Shown here: positions 1 through 6,906 of the stretch, piece after piece | Position numbering within the stretch: the stretch's first letter is position 1 | How the letters are laid out: each line of letters opens with the position of its first letter | NCBI RefSeq assembly: GCF_000647975.1 | Contig: NZ_JFKE01000011.1 | Coordinates: 1-64,000, forward strand | Length of the DNA: 64,000 nucleotides | Direction of reading: 5' to 3' | Origin: Actibacterium mucosum KCTC 23349 | GTDB lineage: Bacteria; Pseudomonadota; Alphaproteobacteria; Rhodobacterales; Rhodobacteraceae | Program-made: the position numbers and the translations under genes | The notes under the pieces: model-generated | Database searches by the model: none | What the model saw: the letters and a program-made list of their open reading frames with translations, nothing else | Told to the model about the DNA's origin: nothing

Positions 1-220
1 TACACCCCTATCGCACAATAAGCACCTGAACTTCTTGAATTAAAGGGCGTTTGACGTACATACGACCGTATGAGCGACTATATTTTGGACTATACAGAAC
101 CAGTGAAAAGCACCGAACACTACTCCCCTACCCTTGTGAAACTGTAGGCAAAGGGGGCAAGTTTTACGTCTGCGTCACGATGCCAGCGGCGTGCCCCCAT
201 CGGGTGATCCGGTTTGATTG

Positions 221-412
221 TCAGTGCATCGTGGGCCTCTGGTCCATTGCGACGATGCCTTCGGGCGCGGGCGGGCAGTAGCCCAATGCGCCAAGCGGCC
301 TGATCGTATTGTAGTGGATGCGCCATTGCTCGATCAGGATCTGTGCCTCTTTTAAGGTATGGAGCAGCTCACCATTGAGAAGCTCATCGCGGAACAATGC
401 GTTGAAAGGTGA
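221..412 (-). pseudogene. IS3-family transposase C-terminal remnant
   Basis: The minus-strand reading has the usual C-terminal end of an IS3-family DDE transposase (OrfB): a stretch reading FNALFRDELLNGE, then EAQILIEQWRIHYNTIRP, and a tail ending in a natural stop at 221-223. Only about 64 residues are recognisable. Upstream of about position 412 the frame no longer resembles the family and the catalytic DDE core is absent, so it is a 5'-truncated relic and not an active element. Non-coding IS end sequence probably continues to roughly position 190. No matching second end was found, so the insertion has been cut or overwritten next to the regulator gene. Confidence 0.7.
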
Positions 413-507
413 CGCACAGCGGTTTGCGATGGCTGTAGCGAACCAAACGCGGCGGGAATTGCGAGGGTTGTTAGTGCCAAGAAGCGCCATGTTGACATTT
501 CTTAGAT

Positions 508-539
508 CCTGTTGTTTCTGTAATTACAGAAACAACAGG
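508..539. promoter_or_regulatory. Perfect 32-bp palindrome upstream of the GbsR/MarR gene (candidate operator)
   Basis: Positions 508-523 are the exact reverse complement of 524-539. The core 515-532 reads TTTCTG-TAATTA-CAGAAA. It ends 8 bp before the regulator's start codon, and a TTGACA hexamer lies at 492-497. A near copy of the core occurs at 1092-1109. This placement suggests an autoregulatory operator. Binding by the adjacent regulator is inference. Confidence 0.6.
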
Positions 540-547
540 ACGCCGAG

Positions 548-1075
548 ATGATTCTAACACCATCCATGCAGAACTTTATCCTTCATTGGGGCGAAATGGG
601 CAGCCGCTGGGGCGTAAACCGGTCTGTTGCACAGATCCATGCGCTGCTGCACATCGCGCCTGACCCAATGACGGCGGACGAGATTTGCGAGACGTTGAAC
701 CTTGCACGGTCGAACGTATCGACGGGTCTAAAAGAACTGCAGAGCTGGAAGCTGGTGAAAGCCAGCCGACAGCTGGGCGACCGGCGCGACCACTTCACTT
801 CGATCCGCGACATGTTCGATCTGGTGACGGCTGTGGTCGAAGGGCGCCGTGAAAGAGAATTTCTGCCAACCATCGAAGCCCTGCGCGCGGTGCATGACGA
901 GGCCGAAGCCGATGGCACCCCGGAAAAGGTCAAGGCCCGGATCAAGGAAACGCTGGATGTCATGCAGATGTTCGACACCTGGTACGCCGAGATCTCGCGC
1001 CTGTCGCGGCCGATGCACCTGACCCTTCTGAAACTGGGAGGCCGCGTGGCGCGGATTTTGCCGAAGTCGAAGTAA
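548..1075 (+). CDS. GbsR/MarR-family transcriptional regulator
   Basis: A 175-residue winged-helix regulator. The N-terminal half carries the GbsR-like pattern: a MGSRWGVNRSVAQIHALL segment (about residues 17-34), then a recognition-helix region with DEICETLNLARSNVSTGLKEL (about 45-65) and a wing with GDRRDHF (about 77-83). The C-terminal half is helical and probably dimerises. Family members regulate osmoprotectant, membrane or redox genes, and the effector here is unknown. It heads a short plus-strand group with a small membrane protein and a fatty acid desaturase. A perfect 32-bp palindrome lies 8 bp before the start, so autoregulation is likely. Confidence 0.85.
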   Translation: MILTPSMQNFILHWGEMGSRWGVNRSVAQIHALLHIAPDPMTADEICETLNLARSNVSTGLKELQSWKLVKASRQLGDRRDHFTSIRDMFDLVTAVVEGRREREFLPTIEALRAVHDEAEADGTPEKVKARIKETLDVMQMFDTWYAEISRLSRPMHLTLLKLGGRVARILPKSK

Positions 1076-1091
1076 AAATTTTGCGCGGAGA

Positions 1092-1109
1092 TTTCTGAAA
1101 TGACAGAAA
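1092..1109. promoter_or_regulatory. Second copy of the GbsR-type palindrome overlapping a start codon
   Basis: TTTCTG-AAATGA-CAGAAA matches the core of the upstream palindrome (515-532) at 16 of 18 positions, with identical arms and identical 6-bp spacing. The ATG of the next gene (1100-1102) lies inside the spacer. It is a candidate second operator at which binding could block initiation or elongation into the membrane protein and desaturase genes. Confidence 0.55.
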
Positions 1110-1516
1110 TGATGGGAAGAATAAAAATTCACAAGGTCAACGTCGTGGCGTTTATTGGTGCTTTGATCCTTGCACCTGTTTTGGTTGGGGTCATCGGCGC
1201 GCCTTACTTGCTAATCCCAACTGGCGCATTGGTCTTTGGGATGAAACCATATCTCATATTTGGCACACCGTTCCTCTTGATCGCGGTCGCACTTGGATTG
1301 AACCGCGAGTGGGGGTTTGCCTGCGTTGGGTTTGTTGCAAACCTAGTATTTTTGGCATGTTTTGACATGGTAGTGCCCGAAGGAATTCATCCTCTGTATG
1401 CGATATTCAGTTGCCTTTTCGCGGCATTTTGGAGCGCCATATTCTTTGAGCTCTACTGCAGGTTCAGTGGCCAACCCGCTGAAGCCCAGAAGCAATTCGA
1501 GGCTGGTAAGGAGTGA
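1100..1516 (+). CDS. Small polytopic membrane protein of unknown function
   Basis: 138 residues with about four hydrophobic helices (roughly 14-36, 45-64, 70-92 and 98-118) and a short polar tail. No family is recognised. A GGAG at 1087-1090 could serve as ribosome binding site, but the start codon also sits inside a palindrome that resembles the upstream operator. The stop lies 4 bp before the desaturase start, so the two are probably cotranscribed and coupled. Base composition looks more AT-rich than the neighbours, which together with the IS scrap upstream could indicate transfer. A role in membrane-lipid modification with the desaturase is guilt by association only. Confidence 0.6.
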   Translation: MTEMMGRIKIHKVNVVAFIGALILAPVLVGVIGAPYLLIPTGALVFGMKPYLIFGTPFLLIAVALGLNREWGFACVGFVANLVFLACFDMVVPEGIHPLYAIFSCLFAAFWSAIFFELYCRFSGQPAEAQKQFEAGKE

Positions 1517-1520
1517 TCCC

Positions 1521-2327
1521 ATGTACCGGGAAAAGGCACCCAACACGATCCATTGGAAAGATCTGACCGAAGTCACCCCGTGGCAGCGTATCAACGAAAT
1601 CCTCCTGCCACTGCCGTGGTTGATGCTCAGCTGGTGGCTTTATGCCGGGCCAGCCTGGCCTTTGGGGGCGGCGGCGAGTTTTATGTATTTCCTGTGCGCG
1701 CTGCGGCTGAACCACGAGGCGATCCATGGCAATCTGGGCCTGCCCCGGTGGGGCGACAACCTGATCCTCTATGGGCTCAGCGCTTTGATGGGTGGGTCCA
1801 ACCACACGGTTGCTTACTGCCACATGGTACACCATCGCCATGCCATGGGCCCCGAGGATCACGAGGGCAAATGCGGGCATATGACCTTGGGGCAGGTCAT
1901 TCTTTACGGCCCACAATTTCCATTGGATCAGTTCCGCGCCGCGTGGGAACAAGGGGGAATACGGTGGCGGCGACGGATCGTGGCGGATTGGGTGTGCATC
2001 ATTGGCTTCGCGGCGCTGTGCCTGTGGTTAGGATGGCAGTTCCTGATACTGCATGTGGTGGCGATGGTGGTTGCGCAGTGTTTTACCGCGTTGTTTGCCG
2101 TTTGGATCACCCACCAAGGCACCGTGACGCATGGGTTGGCCGGGCGAAGCCAGCGCGGCCCGCTGGCACGTTTGGCCTATCTGATGTTCTATCATCGCGA
2201 ACACCACCTGTTTCCCAATGTCCCGGTACGCCGATTGCCGGAACTGGCTGACCGTTTGGACACCGAAGTGGCTGGCTATGCGGCCAGTCGCATGCCCGTC
2301 ATTCCTGCACTGGACCGGAATCAGTAG
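1521..2327 (+). CDS. Membrane fatty acid desaturase-family protein (diiron)
   Basis: 268 residues from the ATG at 1521, which follows an AAGGAG at 1508-1513 with good spacing. Upstream in-frame starts would run through the previous gene and are rejected. The three histidine clusters of membrane diiron desaturases/hydroxylases are present: HEAIH near residue 64, HMVHHRH near 102-108 and HREHH near 233-237. Hydrophobic segments lie between them. Expected chemistry is O2-dependent desaturation or hydroxylation of a lipid acyl chain (or a carotenoid) in the inner membrane; the substrate cannot be told. The 3' end overlaps the convergent gshA by 7 bp. It is the last gene of the regulator-led group. 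Confidence 0.85.
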   Translation: MYREKAPNTIHWKDLTEVTPWQRINEILLPLPWLMLSWWLYAGPAWPLGAAASFMYFLCALRLNHEAIHGNLGLPRWGDNLILYGLSALMGGSNHTVAYCHMVHHRHAMGPEDHEGKCGHMTLGQVILYGPQFPLDQFRAAWEQGGIRWRRRIVADWVCIIGFAALCLWLGWQFLILHVVAMVVAQCFTALFAVWITHQGTVTHGLAGRSQRGPLARLAYLMFYHREHHLFPNVPVRRLPELADRLDTEVAGYAASRMPVIPALDRNQ

Positions 2328-3691
2328 CTGTAGTCGCCATATATCCGCGTCAGGTCACCGCCCCAGTCGCCGTCATAACGTTCCAGCAGCTCGTCAGCGG
2401 GCACCTTGCCATCTTCGACACTGTCCTCGAGGGCATGCAGGAAATGACGCTCGTCCGGGACCATGCCGCCAGCGCCGGGGCGGGCGCGGGCGCGCAGGCC
2501 GGAACGGGCGATTTCCAACGTTTTGCGGGCCAGGTCATGCATGTTTACATCGCCCACCTGCGCCTGAAGTCCGTCTTTGGAGGCAGCAACCCGCAGCCCC
2601 TCGCGGGTTTCATCGTCCCAGTTCTTCACCAGATCCCAAGCCGCATCCAGCGCGCTTTGGTCATAGGTCAGCCCAACCCAGAAGGCCGGCAGCGCACATA
2701 ACCGCCGCCAGGGGCCACCATCGGCGCCACGCATCTCGATAAACTTCTTCAACCGCGCCTCGGGGAAGATCGTGGTCAGGTGGTCGGCCCAATCGGACAT
2801 TAACGGTTTTTCACCCGGCAAGGCCGGCAGTTCACCCTTCAGGAAATCGCGAAACGACATGCCCAGCGCGTCGACGTACTTGCCATCGCGATAGACAAAA
2901 TACATCGGCACATCCAATGCGTAGTCTACCCAGGCTTCAAAACCGAACCCCTCGTCGAACACAAATGGCAGCATGCCAGTCCGGTCCGCGTCTAGATGAC
3001 GCCAAACCCGGCTGCGCCAGCTTTTGTGCCCGTTTGGCTTACCTTCAAAAAACGGTGAGTTGGCAAAAAGCGCCGTCGCCACGGGCTGCAACGCCAAGGC
3101 GACGCGCAGTTTCTGCACCATATCGGCTTCGGATTCGAAATCGAGGTTCACCTGAACCGTGCAGGTCCGCCGCATCATCGTAGTGCCGGTTTCACCCACT
3201 TTCTGCATGTAGGCGTCCATCAGCTTGTAGCGGCCTTTGGGCATCAGCGGCATTTGCTCGTGTGACCAAATCGGCGCTGCGCCCAACCCTATGAACCGCA
3301 CGCCGATCTTGTCGGCGATCTCTTTCACCTCGGTTAGGTGGCTGTTAACCTCGTCGCAGGTCTGGTGAATGGTTTCCAACGGCGCGCCCGACAACTCCAC
3401 CGCCCCACCTGGTTCCAGGCTGATATTTGCGCCGTCTTTTTCAAGGCCGATCAGATGACCGCCTTCCAGGATCGGGTTCCAACCAAACTTGTCCCGCAAA
3501 CCTTCCAGCACGGCTTTGATTGACCGCGTGCCTTCGTAGGGCAATGGTTTCAATGTGTCCTTGCAATAGCCAAACTTCTCGTGCTCGGTCCCGATACGCC
3601 ACGCGTCACGGGGTTTGCACCCACTTTCCAGATAGGCGGCCAGTTGCGCCTGATCCTCGATCAAACCGCCACCGGTTTGGGGAATGGACAT
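2321..3691 (-). CDS. gshA: Glutamate-cysteine ligase
   Basis: 456 residues from the ATG at 3691 (MSIPQTGGG). The frame stays open further upstream but without family-like sequence. It catalyses the ATP-dependent first step of glutathione synthesis in the cytoplasm. The sequence fits the plant/alphaproteobacterial class: RIGTEHEKFGY near residues 33-43, LIGLEKDGANISLEPGGAVEL near 80-100, a MRRTCTVQVNLD strand and a W-rich C-terminal third. The gene follows rsmE, a GNAT protein and a membrane protein on the same strand. An 18-bp palindrome lies 28 bp upstream of the start. The 3' end overlaps the desaturase gene tail-to-tail. Confidence 0.93.
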   Translation of the reverse strand: MSIPQTGGGLIEDQAQLAAYLESGCKPRDAWRIGTEHEKFGYCKDTLKPLPYEGTRSIKAVLEGLRDKFGWNPILEGGHLIGLEKDGANISLEPGGAVELSGAPLETIHQTCDEVNSHLTEVKEIADKIGVRFIGLGAAPIWSHEQMPLMPKGRYKLMDAYMQKVGETGTTMMRRTCTVQVNLDFESEADMVQKLRVALALQPVATALFANSPFFEGKPNGHKSWRSRVWRHLDADRTGMLPFVFDEGFGFEAWVDYALDVPMYFVYRDGKYVDALGMSFRDFLKGELPALPGEKPLMSDWADHLTTIFPEARLKKFIEMRGADGGPWRRLCALPAFWVGLTYDQSALDAAWDLVKNWDDETREGLRVAASKDGLQAQVGDVNMHDLARKTLEIARSGLRARARPGAGGMVPDERHFLHALEDSVEDGKVPADELLERYDGDWGGDLTRIYGDYSY

Positions 3692-3719
3692 GGGTTTAGC
3701 CCTCGCTTGCAATGTGTTG

Positions 3720-3737
3720 CCCCTACAGGTGTAGGGG
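3720..3737. promoter_or_regulatory. 18-bp inverted repeat upstream of gshA
   Basis: CCCCTACA-GG-TGTAGGGG with perfect 8-bp arms sits between the 3' end of the preceding minus-strand gene (3751) and the gshA start (3691). No T-run follows on either strand, so a terminator is unlikely. It could be an operator or a processing hairpin. No factor is assigned. Confidence 0.35.
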
Positions 3738-3750
3738 CGCGGCCCGGATG

Positions 3751-4278
3751 TCAATGCAACCGGGATCTCTCTTTTTGCCAGATCACGAACAGGGCTTGTT
3801 CAGTGCTGCCTGCGGCCTCGGTTGCAGCGGCATAGTTGGCTCCGGGCAACGCCGAAAGCGCGTCAAACAAAGCTTCGATGCCCTTGGCTCCTCCGGGAAT
3901 GGTCAGCATCGGCTCGCCGTCGCTGTGAAACACCCAAAACAAGTCTGGCTGAAATGGCCCTGCGTTGTTGGTATGAATCTCGACCCGCGCCAAGGTATCG
4001 ATCGATACCGCACCGCCGCCTTGCGGTGCAAAATAGGTGATCTGGCGCTCATCCACCTCAACAACGCCAAGCCCACCGCCACCTCCGGGAAATCGCATGC
4101 GACGCCAGGCTGCAATCGCCAAGCCTACCCCCAGAAGACCGGCGAAGAAGCCCACAACCGGGTAAAACACCCCTCCGAGATTGAATAGCCAAAGCCCAAA
4201 TACGACGATGGCCACGCCAAGAATGACTTCGCGCCAGCGAACAAGCGCCTCTGTGACTTCGGGCCGGATCAGGGGCAT
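3751..4278 (-). CDS. Membrane-anchored protein of unknown function
   Basis: 175 residues. Two adjacent transmembrane helices (about 17-36 and 39-60) are followed by a soluble domain that begins after a Gly-rich linker (RFPGGGGGLG). The domain contains VVEVDERQITYFAPQGGGAVSI-type beta strands, suggesting a small PH-like or beta-barrel fold exposed to the cytoplasm; this is a guess from hydrophobicity and pattern. Its start overlaps the end of the GNAT gene by 10 bp, so it belongs to the rsmE-GNAT-membrane protein group. No catalytic motif is visible. Confidence 0.6.
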   Translation of the reverse strand: MPLIRPEVTEALVRWREVILGVAIVVFGLWLFNLGGVFYPVVGFFAGLLGVGLAIAAWRRMRFPGGGGGLGVVEVDERQITYFAPQGGGAVSIDTLARVEIHTNNAGPFQPDLFWVFHSDGEPMLTIPGGAKGIEALFDALSALPGANYAAATEAAGSTEQALFVIWQKERSRLH

Positions 4279-5132
4279 ATAGGAACCTTATGGGCGTCGG
4301 TGAAAAGGACAAGCGCGTAGGTTCCGTTGCGCGTAAACCCGATGGCGCGGTACGCGGCCGCCGCTTGGTCCGAGGCCGCAAAGAGAACCGCGTGTTTAAC
4401 GCCTTCGTTTCGCGCGTCTTTCAGATGCAGTGCAACCGCCCGCCGCGCATAGCCACGACCACGAAGCGGTTGCGGGGTAAAAACCGCGCCAATCTGCACA
4501 ACGTCAGGCAGCGCTGCATTGAACCCGCTCATCGCCACTGGCTGGCCATTGTGAAACAGGACGACATGTTTGCCGCCGGCAATAAAACCCTCCACGTTAC
4601 GTGTGGCTTCGGCCATCGCCTGATCGGGTTGGGTTCCCAGTATCTCAATACAATAGGCACGGCGCCATTCGGTGGTCAGTTCGCGATGCCGCTCGGTAAG
4701 TGTTTCGACATGAAAGCCGTCGGTTTGCGGCATTGTCATCTGATCCAGCGGCAACACAAACCCCGGTTCGTCGGTATTGAGGTTGCAGGGTACGTCCTGC
4801 AATGACAGCGCCCCAAGCAGCGCGCGCACCTGCAAAGCTTCGCCGAGGCAACCGATCAGTTTGCGCCCTTGCAATAGAGCCGAGGCCTCTTGCAGCAACT
4901 CGGGCGCTTCGTGCGGCATCTGTGGCATCAACATGCCTTCGTTCGTAATGGCCAACATGTTCAGAATACGGCCGTCGACCTTGTGCAGCCACACGCGCAT
5001 GGCCCGATCCGCTTGCCCGGACAGCCCGAATTGTCGCAAATTTGTGATAGGAAACATCGAGCTTTGGATATGGGCGCTCAGGAAATCGTCCAAGTGTGAA
5101 ATGTCTTGGTGTGCTGCGGGCTGCCAGATCAT
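4269..5132 (-). CDS. GNAT-family N-acetyltransferase
   Basis: 287 residues from the ATG at 5132, whose ATGA overlaps the rsmE stop. This junction decides the start, since the longer upstream frame runs inside rsmE. The C-terminal part has the acetyl-CoA-binding GNAT signature: beta strands VVLFHNGQPVAMSGF, QIGAVFTPQPLRGRGYARRA with the RGRGYA pyrophosphate loop (about residue 225), then ALFAASDQAAAAYRAIGF. The N-terminal 120 residues are a separate helical region, as in two-domain FR47-like acetyltransferases. The acceptor is unknown. The gene is translationally coupled to rsmE. Confidence 0.8.
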   Translation of the reverse strand: MIWQPAAHQDISHLDDFLSAHIQSSMFPITNLRQFGLSGQADRAMRVWLHKVDGRILNMLAITNEGMLMPQMPHEAPELLQEASALLQGRKLIGCLGEALQVRALLGALSLQDVPCNLNTDEPGFVLPLDQMTMPQTDGFHVETLTERHRELTTEWRRAYCIEILGTQPDQAMAEATRNVEGFIAGGKHVVLFHNGQPVAMSGFNAALPDVVQIGAVFTPQPLRGRGYARRAVALHLKDARNEGVKHAVLFAASDQAAAAYRAIGFTRNGTYALVLFTDAHKVPICP

Positions 5133-5863
5133 CCCCAGTCTCCCAATACCTGCTGCCAAAGGGTCATCGCGGCGACCGCCGCCGTGTCGGCGCGCAAGAT
5201 GCGCGGCCCCAGACTGACAACATGAGATTGCGGCATAGATTTCAATCGCGCGCGTTCGGCGTCCGAGAACCCGCCTTCGGGCCCAATGAGTATTGCCCAA
5301 GGGCCGGTCGCGGCCATCGCAAGGTCGCGCGCTGCTCCGGCCTCGGCCTCGTCACAGAACATCAGCTGCCTGTCCTGGGGCCATTCCGCCAACACCTTAT
5401 CCAGCCGTGCCATGTCTGCAACTTCGGGGACGAAAGTTCCGCCACATTGTTCTGCTGCTTCAACCGCATGGGATTGCAACCTATCGCGCCGAATCCGTTC
5501 CGCATTGGTGAACTTAGTCTGTACGGGACAGATTCGCGCCGCCCCCATTTCGGCCGCTTTTTCAACGATGAAGTCCGTGCGTGCCTTTTTGATCGGCGCA
5601 AACAGCAACCAAAGATCGGGTGGGTCCATTTGCGGCTTGGTCTGATCGGCACAAACCAGCCGACCACTGCGTTTTCCGGCCTCGGCCACTTCGGCACGCC
5701 ATTCGCCTGATTTGCCATCAAATAGCGCAACTTCGCCGCCTTCGTTCATCCGCATCACGCCAAAGAGATAATGCGCCTGCTCCCGCGACAAGGGAACCGA
5801 TTGCCCCAGACCAAGCGGGTGCTCTACATAAAGCCTGACTTTTGGTGTGACACGTGGATTCAT
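5129..5863 (-). CDS. rsmE: 16S rRNA m3U1498 methyltransferase
   Basis: 244 residues. RsmE methylates N3 of U1498 in the decoding region of 30S subunits using S-adenosylmethionine. An N-terminal PUA-like beta domain (LYVEHPLGLGQSVPLSREQAHYL) is followed by a SPOUT domain with its C-terminal trefoil-knot motifs LIGPEGGFS (about 194-202) and LGPRILRADTA (about 218-228). The end overlaps the GNAT gene by 4 bp. The start at 5863 is only 12 bp from the divergent ubiA start and has no clear ribosome binding site, so a leaderless or slightly internal start is possible. Confidence 0.93.
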   Translation of the reverse strand: MNPRVTPKVRLYVEHPLGLGQSVPLSREQAHYLFGVMRMNEGGEVALFDGKSGEWRAEVAEAGKRSGRLVCADQTKPQMDPPDLWLLFAPIKKARTDFIVEKAAEMGAARICPVQTKFTNAERIRRDRLQSHAVEAAEQCGGTFVPEVADMARLDKVLAEWPQDRQLMFCDEAEAGAARDLAMAATGPWAILIGPEGGFSDAERARLKSMPQSHVVSLGPRILRADTAAVAAMTLWQQVLGDWG

Positions 5864-5875
5864 GAGGCGGACAGT

Positions 5876-6841
5876 ATGACCGAGATACCAGAATTGCCAG
5901 AGCCAAGCGGGCAGGTATCAGACGCGCAGCGCGGCAACTGGGTGGACAGTTTGGCACCGAAATCCACCCGCCCGTACCTGCGCCTTTCACGCGCGGACCG
6001 CCCAATAGGCACCTGGCTGCTTTTGCTGCCCTGTTGGTGGGGGATTTTGTTGGCAGCGGCGTCAACCGGTTGGAAATGGATCGACCTGTGGCTGATTATT
6101 GCCTGCGCGGCTGGCGCGTGGCTGATGCGCGGTGCAGGTTGCACATGGAACGACATCTCGGACCGCGACATCGACGCCAAAGTTGAACGCACCCGCTCGC
6201 GCCCCCTGCCCTCGGGCCAAGTGACCGTCCGTGGTGCCGTGGTTTGGATGGGTGCCCAGGCAGCCATCGCCTTCTGCATCCTTTTGACGTTCAACACCTT
6301 TACGATCTGGCTGGCAATCGCCGCCTTGGTGCCGGTCGCGATCTATCCTTTTGCCAAGCGGTTCACGAATTGGCCGCAGCTTTTTCTTGGCATCGCGTTT
6401 AACTGGGGTGCGCTGGTCGGCTGGGCGGCACATACCGGATCGTTGTCTCTTGCCCCGATCCTTCTGTACGCGGGCGGCATTATCTGGACATTGTTCTATG
6501 ACACGATCTATGCCCACCAAGACTCCGAGGATGATGCCATCGTGGGTGTTAAATCCACGGCTTTGCATTTTGGCGAATCGTCCCCCCTGTGGCTTCGCGG
6601 TTTCATGATGGTCGCTGTGCTATTGATTGCGGGGGCCTGCCTTGGCGCGCTGCGAGGCAATGGCAGCTTGCTGTCACTGGTATTTGGCCTTGCAGGTGCC
6701 TGGGCGATGGGGTGGCATCTGACGTGGCAATTGGCGCGGTTGGATATCAACGACCCCGAGAACTGCAAACAAGTGTTTCGCGCGAACCGCGATACGGGCC
6801 TGATCTTCACGCTGTTTCTTGCCGCTGCCGTACTGGCATGA
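5876..6841 (+). CDS. ubiA: 4-hydroxybenzoate polyprenyltransferase
   Basis: 321 residues from the ATG at 5876 (MTEIPELPEP), preceded by GAGG at 5864-5867. UbiA transfers the polyprenyl chain to 4-hydroxybenzoate in the inner membrane, the membrane-committing step of ubiquinone synthesis. Both Asp-rich Mg-diphosphate motifs are visible: NDISDRDID (92-100) and YDTIYAHQDSEDD (about 208-220), with some eight hydrophobic helices. An N-terminal polar extension of about 40 residues precedes the first helix. The gene diverges from rsmE with only 12 bp between the start codons, so its promoter must overlap rsmE coding sequence. Confidence 0.93.
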   Translation: MTEIPELPEPSGQVSDAQRGNWVDSLAPKSTRPYLRLSRADRPIGTWLLLLPCWWGILLAAASTGWKWIDLWLIIACAAGAWLMRGAGCTWNDISDRDIDAKVERTRSRPLPSGQVTVRGAVVWMGAQAAIAFCILLTFNTFTIWLAIAALVPVAIYPFAKRFTNWPQLFLGIAFNWGALVGWAAHTGSLSLAPILLYAGGIIWTLFYDTIYAHQDSEDDAIVGVKSTALHFGESSPLWLRGFMMVAVLLIAGACLGALRGNGSLLSLVFGLAGAWAMGWHLTWQLARLDINDPENCKQVFRANRDTGLIFTLFLAAAVLA

Positions 6842-6906
6842 TTGCGCATGACCGCAGGTGGCGCTAAGCAAGGTCGCACAAGACCTGAAGTTGCTGGCCC
6901 ATCCTG

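Noticed and set aside
59-72. CATACG-AC-CGTATG palindrome at the left edge
   Set aside because: It is short and isolated near an IS remnant and the window edge. No gene can be tied to it.
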